Shown here: one piece after another, positions 1-9,330 of the stretch
How positions within the stretch are numbered: the stretch's first letter is position 1
Layout of the letters: every line of letters starts with the position of its first letter
DNA from: Bacteroidales bacterium
GTDB taxonomy: Bacteria > Bacteroidota > Bacteroidia > Bacteroidales > Marinilabiliaceae
Length of the DNA: 64,000 nucleotides
Direction of reading: 5' to 3'
Assembly (NCBI GenBank): GCA_024401355.1
Contig: JAKSLF010000013.1
Location: 17,198-81,197, forward strand
Translations under genes and position numbers: made by a program
Notes under the pieces: model-generated
What the model was told of the DNA's origin: nothing
Databases searched by the model: none
What the model saw: only the letters and a program-made list of their open reading frames with translations

Positions 1-1824
1 AATGTGTTTACATTGGCATTGGATGGCAGGTATCTCACAGCAGCAGGCATGAATGTTGCTGTAGCAGAAAATGACGGTGAGAACTCTCAGTGGGAGCTTA
101 TGAGTGAGGCAGATATGAAAGAAATATCTGCTGGTGCATGGGGAGCAAAGCCTGAAGATATCACATATCTGATAGCGAATGCTAACTTTGATAATGGTTC
201 GAATGGATGGGAATGTGTATATATACCAAATCAGACTTTGAGATCAGGTGTTTTGAGAAGTAAAGATGTAAAGCAAAATCTGAATATAGGTGGTGACAAT
301 CCGATATGCGAATTATATAATGAAACACCATATTTTAAATATATGTGGTATGACGCGGCCTATGCGGACATTTCGGCAGATGTCAGCCAGACAATAAGTG
401 TAAACAATGGATGGTATAAAGTGACTATGCAAGGTTTTTATCGTTATGGTGAAAAATCTGCTGAATCGACGACTACAAATCCGTACTTCTATGTAAATGG
501 AAACAAGAAAACATTGCCAACAGTGTATGATGGTGCGACAGACGAACAATTGCATGAAAAAGCAGCAGCAATAAAGAGTGGAAAATTTGTTCCTAATGAC
601 ATAGCTTCTGCATCGGCATATTTCTCTGCTGGTCTTTATACTCTGGAGTTGCTTGTAGAGGTTACTGATGGCCAGATGGTTGTCGGTGTTCATAAAGATA
701 CATATAAGGCTAATGTGACATCGTGGACATGTTTTGACAACTTCCAGATAACATATTATGGTGTAGAGGATCCTGTAGAGCCATCGCTCAAGATAGAGGA
801 GCCTACAGTCAAGGAATTCTATCCAGGTGAGGAGGTTTCAGTTCCATACGAATACTTTGCAGGAATGGGCAAAGATATTGAGAGTGAAGATGCAATATCG
901 GTAGCTCTTGTTCAGGAAAATAGCAGAATAGAACTGACGGGTGCTTCTGTTTTGGAAAATGGTGAATTGAAATTTATTATACCATCAGATACTGAGGCTG
1001 GTGAATATTCAATAGTGCTCAGTGTGAATGGTTCGGAAGTGGCAATGAAGTCATTTGATGTAACAATCAAGCGTGATGCATCATTTGTTGTAACATTCCC
1101 AGAGGAGACCAATATGGTAGCTGGAAATGAATTGTCGGTAGAATACACATTTGTTGACTCATATCCACAAAGTTCGTTGACTGATGACGCAAAAATAACT
1201 CTATTCTTATCTCGTGTTGACAAAGAGGTTTTGTTTGAACAGACTTTTAGGGGTTCAGGAGTTATAACCGGCGTTATACCTGGGGTGAATAAATTGAAAA
1301 AGGGATATGAAATACATATAGAAACTACAACAGGATATCATAAGTATCTGGATGGTTATGTTATATATCCTCAAGCATCATTGACAGTGGAGTATCCATC
1401 GGAGATCATGGCAGGTGAGGCAGTGGAGATAGCATATACATTTGTAGACAGTTATCCAAGTGCCTTGGGAAGTGACATTAAGGTGATGTTAATTGGTGAA
1501 AACGATAATGAGGAGATTGCGACAGCTCAGTTGGCAGCCAATGGAACCATATCGTTTACCATGCCAGAGGCAACAGAATTGGGAACCAAGACATTGCGCA
1601 TAGAAGTGGATGGTTTCAGCGTCAGTGACGAGCGTAGGGTGACCGTGGTTGAAAACACTCCAGCCACAGCAGTTGACGCAATAGAAGAAACAGATGTGAA
1701 GATGAACATCTATGACATCTCGGGCAAGAGAATAGCAACAGGAGTAGAGACACTCGAAGGATTGCCACGAGGCTTGTATATAGTGGAGCGAAATGGCAAG
1801 ACGGAGAAAATAATGGTAAGATAA
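1..1824 (+). CDS. T9SS-exported multidomain protein, 3' part (type A sorting domain)
   Basis: The reading frame is open from the first base, so the N-terminus lies outside the window and at least 607 codons are seen. The visible part begins in a beta-rich, carbohydrate-binding-like module (about residues 50-255; it contains ANFDNGSNGWE, typical of jelly-roll modules in large secreted Bacteroidales proteins). Three Ig-like beta-sandwich repeats follow, from about residues 263, 365 and 462. The last two share the string YTFVDSYP and are clearly paralogous. The last 50 residues have the shape of a type IX secretion type A sorting domain (MNIYDISGKRI, then LPRGLYIV, ending KIMVR), so the protein is expected to be exported by T9SS and anchored to the surface or released. 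Substrate and enzymatic activity cannot be told because the catalytic part, if any, is missing. A strong hairpin follows the stop. Confidence 0.8.
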   Translation, partial: NVFTLALDGRYLTAAGMNVAVAENDGENSQWELMSEADMKEISAGAWGAKPEDITYLIANANFDNGSNGWECVYIPNQTLRSGVLRSKDVKQNLNIGGDNPICELYNETPYFKYMWYDAAYADISADVSQTISVNNGWYKVTMQGFYRYGEKSAESTTTNPYFYVNGNKKTLPTVYDGATDEQLHEKAAAIKSGKFVPNDIASASAYFSAGLYTLELLVEVTDGQMVVGVHKDTYKANVTSWTCFDNFQITYYGVEDPVEPSLKIEEPTVKEFYPGEEVSVPYEYFAGMGKDIESEDAISVALVQENSRIELTGASVLENGELKFIIPSDTEAGEYSIVLSVNGSEVAMKSFDVTIKRDASFVVTFPEETNMVAGNELSVEYTFVDSYPQSSLTDDAKITLFLSRVDKEVLFEQTFRGSGVITGVIPGVNKLKKGYEIHIETTTGYHKYLDGYVIYPQASLTVEYPSEIMAGEAVEIAYTFVDSYPSALGSDIKVMLIGENDNEEIATAQLAANGTISFTMPEATELGTKTLRIEVDGFSVSDERRVTVVENTPATAVDAIEETDVKMNIYDISGKRIATGVETLEGLPRGLYIVERNGKTEKIMVR

Positions 1825-1846
1825 CTGAAAAAAACAAATAGGCGAG

Positions 1847-1879
1847 CATAGGCAGTCGATATGGTATCGATTGCCTATG
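1847..1879 (+). terminator. hairpin terminator after the T9SS protein
   Basis: CATAGGCA pairs with TGCCTATG; the stem then continues through a G-T wobble and TCGAT/ATCGA around a short ATGGT loop, giving a stem of about 14 bp. It starts 23 bases after the stop codon. The U-tract is poor (tccatttattg), so intrinsic termination is likely but not certain. Confidence 0.6.
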
Positions 1880-1922
1880 TCCATTTATTGAAAAAAGCCG
1901 ATAATAAAAGTGAAAAAAGTAT

Positions 1923-1930
1923 TATATTTG
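1923..1930 (+). promoter_or_regulatory. -7 box of the cstA promoter
   Basis: TATATTTG matches the Bacteroidetes sigma-ABfr -7 consensus TAnnTTTG and lies 26 bp before the cstA ATG, downstream of the hairpin terminator. No good TTTG -33 box is visible at 19-21 bp. Confidence 0.6.
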
Positions 1931-1956
1931 CACTGATTAAATAAGATAGGCCTAAA

Positions 1957-3411
1957 ATGATAACCTTTAGTATAGCAATAGTACTGCTAGTTTGCGGATA
2001 CTTGTTTTATGGCAAGTATATAGAGAAAGTGTTTGCACCTGATTATTCGCGTGTTACTCCGGCGTTGGCGCATCCGGATGGAGTAGACTATATGCCGTTG
2101 CCGGTATGGAAAGTGTTTATGATACAATTCTTGAACATAGCAGGAACGGGTCCGATATTTGGTGCGATAATGGGAGCCAAGTTTGGTCCGTCGGCATATC
2201 TATGGATAGTATTGGGTTGCATCTTTGCAGGAGCCGTGCATGACTACCTGAGTGGTATGCTGTCGATACGTCATGATGGAGCTGGATTGCCAGAGATAAT
2301 AGGCAAATATCTTGGCCAGAGGACAAAGAAAGTGATGTTGGTTTTCACAGTATTCCTGATGGTAATGGTTGGCGCTGTATTTGTGTACAGTCCGGCGCTC
2401 ATCTTGGGATCGCTGACACCGTTCTTGGGCGGTGACTCGGTTTATATCTGGTGTGGAATAATCTTCGTATATTATCTGATAGCAACAATGTTGCCTATAG
2501 ACAAGATTATAGGCAAGATATATCCAGTATTTGCCATAGCGATAATATTCATGGCAGTAGCCTTGTGTGTAGTGCTTGTAGGCAAATGTCCATCGTTGCC
2601 AGAGCTGTATACAGATGGCGTGATGAGTGATGCATTCAATGGGAAGACAATATTCCCAGCCTTGTTTATTACGATAGCATGTGGAGCTATCAGTGGATTC
2701 CATGCGACACAGAGTCCGTTGATGGCAAGATGCTTGACAAACGAGAAACTTGGTCGTCCGGTGTTCTATGGCAGCATGATAACAGAAGGCATAGTAGCCT
2801 TGATATGGGCGACGATATCGATGTATTTCTTCTATGGCGGTGGTGCGGCAGACCTTGGTCAGCCATTGACGCTTCAGGCGCCAGAAGTGGTGACAGCGGT
2901 CAGTGAAGGATGGCTTGGCACATTTGGTGGCATATTGGCCCTGCTTGGTGTAGTGGCTGCGCCAATAACAAGTGGTGACACAGCATTGAGAAGTGCTCGC
3001 CTGATAGTGGCAGAATTTGTTCACCTTGACCAGAAGCCGATAGCAAAGAGACTATATATATGTGTTCCGATGTTCTTGGCGACAATGGCATTGTTGTGGT
3101 TCAATATAGCGAATCCGGATGGATTTGGAGTAATCTGGAGTTATTTCGGATGGGCGAACCAGACATTGTCAGTATTCACCTTGTGGGCGATAACAGTATA
3201 TCTTGTCAGAAACAAGAGGAACTATATGGTGAGTCTTCTTCCAGCGATATTGATGACAGGAGTGAGCGCTTCGTATCTTCTTGTTGCGCATTTGTTGCCA
3301 GCCATGGGCATTGCAGCAGGAGAGTGGTCGGGCCATGTGATTGGTCTGATTGTAGCTGTTGTAGCAATGGTATTGTTTGCTGTATGGCGTAAGTCGGAAG
3401 CAAAGAATTAA
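1957..3411 (+). CDS. cstA: CstA-family carbon starvation / pyruvate transporter
   Basis: Inner-membrane transporter of the CstA family; studied members take up pyruvate or peptides during carbon limitation. The 484-residue protein is mostly hydrophobic, with about 13 probable membrane segments. It carries the family signatures near the N-terminus (LNIAGTGPIFGAIMGAKFG and AGAVHDYLSGMLSIRHDG, about residues 53-110) and SGFHATQSPLMARC in the middle. It is much shorter than the roughly 700-residue enterobacterial protein, which is usual for the Bacteroidetes form. It is the first gene of a same-strand run; the next gene starts 11 bp after its stop. It has its own -7 box 26 bp upstream. Which substrate it carries here is inference. 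Confidence 0.93.
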   Translation: MITFSIAIVLLVCGYLFYGKYIEKVFAPDYSRVTPALAHPDGVDYMPLPVWKVFMIQFLNIAGTGPIFGAIMGAKFGPSAYLWIVLGCIFAGAVHDYLSGMLSIRHDGAGLPEIIGKYLGQRTKKVMLVFTVFLMVMVGAVFVYSPALILGSLTPFLGGDSVYIWCGIIFVYYLIATMLPIDKIIGKIYPVFAIAIIFMAVALCVVLVGKCPSLPELYTDGVMSDAFNGKTIFPALFITIACGAISGFHATQSPLMARCLTNEKLGRPVFYGSMITEGIVALIWATISMYFFYGGGAADLGQPLTLQAPEVVTAVSEGWLGTFGGILALLGVVAAPITSGDTALRSARLIVAEFVHLDQKPIAKRLYICVPMFLATMALLWFNIANPDGFGVIWSYFGWANQTLSVFTLWAITVYLVRNKRNYMVSLLPAILMTGVSASYLLVAHLLPAMGIAAGEWSGHVIGLIVAVVAMVLFAVWRKSEAKN

Positions 3412-3422
3412 AGTAGTGGCAA

Positions 3423-4388
3423 GTGGCGAGTGAGCGTAAGATAGTAGTTACAGGTGCGACCGGGTTAGTCGGTGCGCATGTGGTGGCGTGTTTGCTGGCC
3501 AAAGGGAAGAAAGTGTGTGCCGTCAGACGAGAAACTTCAGATGTCGGGTATGTAGAAAGAATAGTACGATACTATGGCATAGAAGTGGCCGGCAACCTTG
3601 AATGGGTTGTAGGTGACGTCAGGGACCGTCTGGCGATGAGTGAGATAATTAAAGGGGCTGCGGAAGTTTATAACTGTGCATCGATGATGTCGTTTGACAA
3701 GAAAGAGAGAGATTTGATGTGGAGTGTGAACGTAGATGGAACAGCAAACGTTGTTGAAGTAGCCCGGGAGAGTAATGTAGAGTCATTTTGCCATTTGAGT
3801 TATGTTGGCGCCATAGGTCATACATCAGATGGGAGTCAGATAGACGAAATGACGGTATATCAGCCAGACGACAAGAGGACAGTATATTCTCAGAGCAAAT
3901 TCCGTCAGGAGATGGAAGTGTGGCGAGGCATCGAACATGGACTCAATGCAGTGATAGTCAATCCGGGTATAGTAGTCGGTCCGTACAGTGAAAGTGAGAA
4001 AGCAATAATGGCCGGTGATATAGCGTCGGAATTGGGGATCGGCAGCATGGGATATGTAGACGTGCGTGATGTTGCGAAAGCAATGACAGAACTCGTGGAA
4101 GCCAAGAAATATGGTGAGAGATATATCCTTGTATCAGAAAACATCTCAACAACGAAGCTGAAAGAGATGTATGAGAAAGAGGGTGGAGTAGCATTGAAGC
4201 GTAACATGTCGTCGATAGGCAAAGCATTGAAAAAAGCAATAGCAGGAAACAAAACACTGGCTGATTCTGTCAAGATAGCAGGAAGCCGGATATATGTATC
4301 GAAGAAAGTAAAAGAAGCAATAAACATAGAATTCACACCTATAGAGCAGAGCATAGCGAACGAGGTGAGATTCAGAAACAGCAAATAG
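3423..4388 (+). CDS. NAD-dependent epimerase/dehydratase (extended SDR)
   Basis: A 321-residue extended short-chain dehydrogenase/reductase. The Rossmann nucleotide-binding motif GATGLVGAHV lies at residues 10-19, an acidic GDVRD follows at about 64, and the catalytic YSQSK (Tyr-x-x-x-Lys) is at about 158-162, after the usual Ser-containing strand. The closest-looking relatives are dihydroflavonol-4-reductase/3-beta-HSD-like proteins; the substrate cannot be told. The start is a GTG (GTG GCG AGT GAG CGT AAG) 11 bp after cstA. It is probably co-transcribed with cstA and serB (6 bp to the next start). Confidence 0.85.
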   Translation: MASERKIVVTGATGLVGAHVVACLLAKGKKVCAVRRETSDVGYVERIVRYYGIEVAGNLEWVVGDVRDRLAMSEIIKGAAEVYNCASMMSFDKKERDLMWSVNVDGTANVVEVARESNVESFCHLSYVGAIGHTSDGSQIDEMTVYQPDDKRTVYSQSKFRQEMEVWRGIEHGLNAVIVNPGIVVGPYSESEKAIMAGDIASELGIGSMGYVDVRDVAKAMTELVEAKKYGERYILVSENISTTKLKEMYEKEGGVALKRNMSSIGKALKKAIAGNKTLADSVKIAGSRIYVSKKVKEAINIEFTPIEQSIANEVRFRNSK

Positions 4389-4394
4389 GAAACT

Positions 4395-5621
4395 ATGACA
4401 GGCAAGATAAAGGAACTTATTCTGATGAATGTCCAAGGAGAGGATCATCCTGGTGTGACAGCAACGTTGACAGCAGTGCTGGCAGAGCACAATGTTGACA
4501 TACTGGATATGGGTCAGGCCACAATACACAACGACTTGGGACTTGGTATATTATTCGGTCTGTATGGTGATTCGGTATCGTCGCCTATATTAAAAGACTT
4601 GTTGTTTAAGGCATACGAGCTAGGATTGAACATTAAGTTTACCCCAATACCATTGGAAAGATATGCGGAATGGGTAGAGCAGCAGGGTAAGCAGCGCAGC
4701 ATAATCACTCTTATGGCACGAAGGCTGAAGGGTGAGCATATAGCAGCCGTGACAAAAATAATAGCAGAGCAGGGACTAAACATAGACCTTATAACACGTC
4801 TGTCGGGTCGTCGTCCGTTGGGTAATGACGGAGAGAAGATGATGGCAGTTGTAGAATTTTCGGTGCGTGGTGAACCTGTGGACAGTACAAAGCTCAAGCA
4901 GGACTTCATTGAAGTATCGAAGACAACAGGTGTTGACATAGCATTCCAGGCAGACAACATATTCAGAAAGAACCGACGTCTGGTATGTTTCGATATGGAC
5001 TCGACGCTCATACAGACAGAAGTGATAGACGAGCTTGCTCGCAGGGCAGGAGTATATGACGAAGTAAGTGCAATTACAGAGTCGGCGATGCGAGGAGAGA
5101 TAGACTTCAAGCAGAGCTTCCAGAGGCGAGTTGCGATGCTCAAGGGTCTTGACGAATCGGTAATGAAAGAAATAGCAGAGAACCTGCCGCTGACAGAAGG
5201 AGCGGAGCGACTCTTTAGAACACTCAAGAAATATGGATATAAGACAGCCATACTTTCGGGTGGATTCAACTATTTTGGCAACTACCTGAAGAGCAAACTT
5301 GGCATAGATTATGTATTTGCCAATGAGCTGGAGATAGTGGACGGAAAACTTACTGGACGTCATTTGGGCGACATTATGGATGGAGCAAAGAAGGCAGAAA
5401 TGCTGAAACTGCTGGCATTCAAGGAAGAGATACATCTGGAGCAGGTGATAGCAGTAGGTGATGGATCGAACGACCTTCCGATGATACAGTTGGCTGGACT
5501 TGGAATAGCGTTCCATGCGAAGCCAAAGGTGAAAGCCACCGCCCAGCATGCTATATCGGAGAGCGGTCTTGACACGATACTCTATCTTATCGGGTTCAGA
5601 GACAGAGAAATAGGAGAATAA
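4395..5621 (+). CDS. serB: phosphoserine phosphatase with N-terminal ACT domains
   Basis: Catalyses the last step of serine biosynthesis, O-phosphoserine to serine. Two ACT-like regulatory regions occupy residues 1-185. The HAD phosphatase domain follows: motif I FDMDSTLIQTE at about 197 with the nucleophilic and acid/base Asp residues, motif II SGGFNYF at about 290, and motif III-IV VGDGSNDLPM at about 353. At 408 residues it has the length of the ACT-SerB form common in Bacteroidetes. It starts 6 bp after the epimerase. The ACT domains suggest amino-acid feedback control. Confidence 0.95.
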   Translation: MTGKIKELILMNVQGEDHPGVTATLTAVLAEHNVDILDMGQATIHNDLGLGILFGLYGDSVSSPILKDLLFKAYELGLNIKFTPIPLERYAEWVEQQGKQRSIITLMARRLKGEHIAAVTKIIAEQGLNIDLITRLSGRRPLGNDGEKMMAVVEFSVRGEPVDSTKLKQDFIEVSKTTGVDIAFQADNIFRKNRRLVCFDMDSTLIQTEVIDELARRAGVYDEVSAITESAMRGEIDFKQSFQRRVAMLKGLDESVMKEIAENLPLTEGAERLFRTLKKYGYKTAILSGGFNYFGNYLKSKLGIDYVFANELEIVDGKLTGRHLGDIMDGAKKAEMLKLLAFKEEIHLEQVIAVGDGSNDLPMIQLAGLGIAFHAKPKVKATAQHAISESGLDTILYLIGFRDREIGE

Positions 5622-5637
5622 AAACGCAACATAGCAG

Positions 5638-5651
5638 TACGTTGAAACGTA
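5638..5651. other. short inverted repeat between serB and the DUF4097 gene
   Basis: TACGTT-GA-AACGTA is a perfect 6+2+6 inverted repeat, extended by two further pairs and one wobble. It could be a small operator or the tip of a weak terminator; it has no U-tract. Nothing else is visible in the 78-bp gap apart from A/T-rich sequence. Confidence 0.25.
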
Positions 5652-5699
5652 TTGGACAATATAGATATAAGAAGATATACTAACTAAAAAACAGATGTG

Positions 5700-6761
5700 A
5701 TGAAAGCAATAAAAGCAGTGATAATGACAGCCATGGTCTTTGCAACAACAATGGGCTATGGACAGCTTCAGCAGATAAAGCAGATGATAACAGTAGCAGA
5801 AAACAGCAAGGAATCATCGGCAAAAGAAGTAGTGCTTGATGCTCAGTTCTGCAAAGTCAGCATAAGTCAGGCAGAAGGAACATCGACAACAGTGTCGGGT
5901 AAACTAGAAGCACTTGAGGCGAATGATGCCTATAAAGTAGTAATAAACGAAGAGGGGACGAAAATCTCGGCAGGAATAGTAGTACCAGAGGAAGCAAAAT
6001 CATCGTATGCCGGTGAATTTCAGATAGCGGTTCCAGAAGGAGTGAAGATAAACATAGTCAGTGGTTCGGGAAATATAACAATCAATGACATGAAAGGCTG
6101 TGACTTTGCCATTACGACAGTGAAGGGGAAAGTGACATGCAAGAACACAAACTGCTCGATGAACATAGAAACAAAAGGTGGTGCAGTGACATTCACAAAA
6201 GTGGAAGGAAAATATGACATTGTGACAGCGAGCGGAAAAGTGAACATCACTGACGCCAAGGGAACTATAAAATTTGACACATCGGATGGTGACGCAACAG
6301 TTACAAACTTCGAGGGTGACTTGAGTGGCAAGACAATAACTGGAACACAGACATATAAGTCGTTGAATGGTGACATTCAGATATTTGGTGGAACAGGTGC
6401 GATAAAGATATCAGATTCAGAAGGCTTGTTCAAGGGCTCGCTCAAATCGGCAACCCTCAACCTCTTTAAAGTGAAGGGTGAATTCCACATAGAGTCGGAG
6501 AAGGGATCAATAATTGGTGCTCAGTCGGCAAATGGAGTTACACTCACAGCATCGTCAGACTTCACTACAACAGAAGGTAAGATAAACATGACACTGCTCA
6601 ACAAGAAAGAGGACTTGTCATTTGACCTTGAGCATTCGCACAAGGGTGACATTGGACTGATAGCAAAGGGAGAGAGGACCTCGAAGAAGACACTGAAGTG
6701 TGGCAAGGGTTCGATAATCGTGACAGGCAGGACAGTCACAGGTGCCCAGACATTCAAATAG
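5700..6761 (+). CDS. secreted DUF4097-like beta-strand repeat protein
   Basis: Exported or outer-envelope protein of about 353 residues. The N-terminus MKAIKAVIMTAMVFATTMGYGQ is a signal peptide. The rest is built from short beta repeats rich in G, T, K and D (for example SGSGNITI, VTASGKVNI, FDTSDGDATV), the pattern of the DUF4097/DUF2807 'putative adhesin head' beta-helix families. No catalytic motif is seen. A GTG sits immediately before the chosen ATG, so the start could be one codon earlier. The Ile codons are strikingly skewed to ATA. Function unknown; a cell-envelope role is inferred. Confidence 0.7.
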   Translation: MKAIKAVIMTAMVFATTMGYGQLQQIKQMITVAENSKESSAKEVVLDAQFCKVSISQAEGTSTTVSGKLEALEANDAYKVVINEEGTKISAGIVVPEEAKSSYAGEFQIAVPEGVKINIVSGSGNITINDMKGCDFAITTVKGKVTCKNTNCSMNIETKGGAVTFTKVEGKYDIVTASGKVNITDAKGTIKFDTSDGDATVTNFEGDLSGKTITGTQTYKSLNGDIQIFGGTGAIKISDSEGLFKGSLKSATLNLFKVKGEFHIESEKGSIIGAQSANGVTLTASSDFTTTEGKINMTLLNKKEDLSFDLEHSHKGDIGLIAKGERTSKKTLKCGKGSIIVTGRTVTGAQTFK

Positions 6762-6777
6762 TGGACGGAGTAAGGCA

Positions 6778-7314
6778 ATGATAGAGAAAGACGACTGTGT
6801 CAGAGTTGGCAAGATAGCCAAATCGCATGGAGTGAATGGCGAAGTAGTCGTCAGGGCGGAATCTGGCTTTGACGTGGACGACTTGAGCTATGAATTTCTT
6901 CTTGTTGAAATAGACGGTGGATTAGTTCCTTTCTATGTGGAAGAGATCCGAGTCAAGAACAATGAAGATGCGTTGGTGAAATTTGAGTTGATAGAGACTC
7001 AGGACGATACGCGCAGGCTAGCGGGACGCGATGTCTATATATGTCGTGAGTGGGCAGAAACCGAAGAGGGAGATTTGGAGGACGTATCGACAGGAATGCT
7101 CATAGGCTATATGGCATTTGACAAGGAGAGTGGGAAGCTGGGAGTGATAACCGAGATAGACGACCAGGTAGGTGCCAATCCGTTGTTTGTCATAGACAAC
7201 GAAGGTGAGGAGCTGCTGGTGCCTATAGCCGACGAATTCGTCAAGGAAGTGAACGATGAAAATCGTACTGTAGTCTTTGAATTGCCGGAAGGTCTTGTTG
7301 ACATGAACAAATAG
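6778..7314 (+). CDS. rimM: ribosome maturation factor RimM
   Basis: RimM binds ribosomal protein S19 and assists maturation of the 30S subunit head. The 178-residue product has the N-terminal RimM barrel with VGKIAKSHGVNGEVVVRAE near residue 8 and a C-terminal PRC-barrel (VDDQVGANPLFVIDNEGEELLVPIADEFV type, ending around residue 165). The ATG at 6778 is preferred over an in-frame upstream start at 6742 because it gives the family's usual N-terminus and does not overlap the preceding gene. It is followed closely by prfB. Confidence 0.93.
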   Translation: MIEKDDCVRVGKIAKSHGVNGEVVVRAESGFDVDDLSYEFLLVEIDGGLVPFYVEEIRVKNNEDALVKFELIETQDDTRRLAGRDVYICREWAETEEGDLEDVSTGMLIGYMAFDKESGKLGVITEIDDQVGANPLFVIDNEGEELLVPIADEFVKEVNDENRTVVFELPEGLVDMNK

Positions 7315-7339
7315 AAAGAACAGAAATAACACATTAAGG

Positions 7340-8455
7340 ATGGTAACACCCGAACAGATAAAAGAAATGGCTCAGCGTGATGCTCAGCTTGAGAAGTATC
7401 TAGACATAGAACGTCGAAAGATGGAACTTGCCGATGATGAACTTCGTTCGCAGGCACCTGGATTTTGGGATGATGCGAAGAAAGCTGAAGCCCACATGAA
7501 GAAAGTCAGGGAGAACAAGAAGTGGATAGAAGGTCAGAAAGAGTCGAGACAGGCAGTTGAAGAGCTTCAGTTGGCATTTGACTTCCTGAAAGATGGCATA
7601 GCGACAGAAGAGGAGCTTGATGCGGCATTTGTGCATGCACAGGAAGTCATAGAGCGTCTTGAGTTAGCAAACATGTTGAGACGTGAAGAAGACCAGCTTG
7701 GTGCGGTGTTGAAGATAGTCGCAGGAGCGGGAGGTACGGAAAGCCAGGATTGGGCGTCGATGTTGTATCGAATGTATACACGATATTGTGAATCGAAGGG
7801 TTATAAAGTGACCGTGACCAACTTCCAGGATGGTGATGAAGCAGGAATAAAGACAGTGACAATGCAGATAGAGGGCGATACGGTATATGGCTATTTGAAG
7901 AGCGAGTCGGGAGTGCATCGTCTGGTAAGAGTGTCGCCGTTCAATGCTCAGGGGAAGCGAATGACATCATTTACATCGGTATTTGTCACCCCCCTTGTAG
8001 ACGACACTATAGAAGTGCAGATAGACCCTTCGAAAATAACGTGGGACCTCTTCCGTTCGGGCGGTGCTGGTGGTCAGAACGTGAATAAAGTGGAGACAGG
8101 AGTTCGTTTGCGCTACAAATTTAAGGATCCGGACACTGGAGTGGAAGAGGAAATCCTTATAGAAAACACAGAGACACGAAGTCAGCAGGATAACAGAGAG
8201 AATGCGATGCGTTTGCTTCGTTCGCAGCTCTATGACAGAGAGTTGAAGCGTAGGATGGCGCAAAGAGAAAAACTTGAGGCAAGCAAGAAAAAGATTGAAT
8301 GGGGATCGCAGATAAGGAGTTATGTATTTGATGACCGTAGAGTAAAAGACCATCGAACAAACTATCAGACATCGAATGTGCAAGCAGTGATGGATGGTGA
8401 CATAGATGCCTTCATAAAAGCTTATCTGATGGAATTTGGTGGTGCGGAAATTTAG
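7340..8455 (+). CDS. prfB: peptide chain release factor 2
   Basis: RF2 recognises UGA and UAA stop codons and triggers peptide release. The 371-residue protein has the SPF tripeptide ([10 protein letters not shown], about residue 196) for stop-codon recognition and the GGQ loop ([18 protein letters not shown], about 238) for hydrolysis. The usual programmed +1 frameshift site is absent: the sequence at 7397-7405 reads TAT CTA GAC, in frame, where E. coli has TAT CTT TGA C. RF2 is therefore made here by ordinary translation, without autoregulation by frameshifting. Confidence 0.96.
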   Translation: MVTPEQIKEMAQRDAQLEKYLDIERRKMELADDELRSQAPGFWDDAKKAEAHMKKVRENKKWIEGQKESRQAVEELQLAFDFLKDGIATEEELDAAFVHAQEVIERLELANMLRREEDQLGAVLKIVAGAGGTESQDWASMLYRMYTRYCESKGYKVTVTNFQDGDEAGIKTVTMQIEGDTVYGYLKSESGVHRLVRVSPFNAQGKRMTSFTSVFVTPLVDDTIEVQIDPSKITWDLFRSGGAGGQNVNKVETGVRLRYKFKDPDTGVEEEILIENTETRSQQDNRENAMRLLRSQLYDRELKRRMAQREKLEASKKKIEWGSQIRSYVFDDRRVKDHRTNYQTSNVQAVMDGDIDAFIKAYLMEFGGAEI

Positions 8456-8466
8456 GAATTAAAGGT

Positions 8467-9327
8467 ATGAGTATATTCAGCATCTTCAAGAAAGATGACA
8501 CCTCTGATGCGGCATTGGAGCGCTTGAAGACACCGGATCAGGAGCACATGGTGCTTCGCACAGAGAAACTTGTCAAGATATATGGCTCGCGCCGTGTAGT
8601 AGATGGTCCGTCGATACAGGTGCAGCAGGGAGAGATTGTCGGTCTGCTTGGTCCAAATGGAGCAGGAAAGACAACAACCTTCTACATGACAGTAGGACTT
8701 ATCGAGCCTAATGAAGGTCATGTATATCTTGATGACAAAGAAATAACAGGTTATCCGGTATACAAGAGAGCCCAACTTGGTGTCGGCTATCTTGCTCAGG
8801 AGGCTTCGGTTTTCCGTACATTGTCAGTTGAAGACAATATACTTTCGGTATTGGAGATGACAAAATTTCCAAAAGACTACCAGAAGAAGCGAGTGGAGGA
8901 ACTGATAGAAGAGTTTAGTCTTGGCCATATACGAAAGAGCAAAGGCATCCAGTTGTCGGGAGGAGAGAGACGTAGAACAGAGATAGCGCGTGCATTGGCC
9001 ATCAATCCACGCTTTATAATGTTGGATGAGCCATTTGCGGGTGTCGACCCTATTGCCGTATACGATATTCAGAAGATAGTGTCGAAGCTAAAAGAGAAGA
9101 ACATCGGAGTATTGATATCGGACCATAACGTAGGTGAGACATTGGCAATATGCGACCGTGGATATATACAGGTAAGTGGAAAGATGTTCAGATCGGGAAC
9201 AGCAGAGGAACTTGCCGGTGATGCGGAGGTAAGGCGTGTATATCTTGGCAGTGACTTCGTGCTTAGAAGACGAAACTTCGACGAACTTGATTCGGAGATG
9301 GGAAAGAGGAAAACAGCAAACAATTAA
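8467..9327 (+). CDS. lptB: LPS export ABC transporter ATP-binding protein LptB
   Basis: Cytoplasmic ATPase of the LptB2FG complex that extracts lipopolysaccharide from the inner membrane. The ABC domain starts at about residue 29. Walker [11 protein letters not shown] is at about 64, the signature LSGGERRR at about 163, and Walker [11 protein letters not shown] at about 182, followed by SDHNVGETL with the switch histidine. An extra N-terminal stretch of about 28 residues ([11 protein letters not shown]) precedes the domain. It starts 11 bp after prfB and 3 bp separate it from hisB. The lptF, lptG, lptC and lptA partners are not in the window. Confidence 0.92.
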   Translation: MSIFSIFKKDDTSDAALERLKTPDQEHMVLRTEKLVKIYGSRRVVDGPSIQVQQGEIVGLLGPNGAGKTTTFYMTVGLIEPNEGHVYLDDKEITGYPVYKRAQLGVGYLAQEASVFRTLSVEDNILSVLEMTKFPKDYQKKRVEELIEEFSLGHIRKSKGIQLSGGERRRTEIARALAINPRFIMLDEPFAGVDPIAVYDIQKIVSKLKEKNIGVLISDHNVGETLAICDRGYIQVSGKMFRSGTAEELAGDAEVRRVYLGSDFVLRRRNFDELDSEMGKRKTANN

Positions 9328-9330
9328 CAG

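Noticed and set aside
2200-3024. Long antisense open frame (274 codons) opposite cstA
   Set aside because: Low-complexity Tyr/His/Cys-rich translation without any domain, fully inside a well-supported gene; a by-product of the codon bias.
4514-5269. Antisense open frame (251 codons) opposite serB
   Set aside because: Ser/Arg-rich shadow of a gene whose catalytic motifs are all present on the plus strand.
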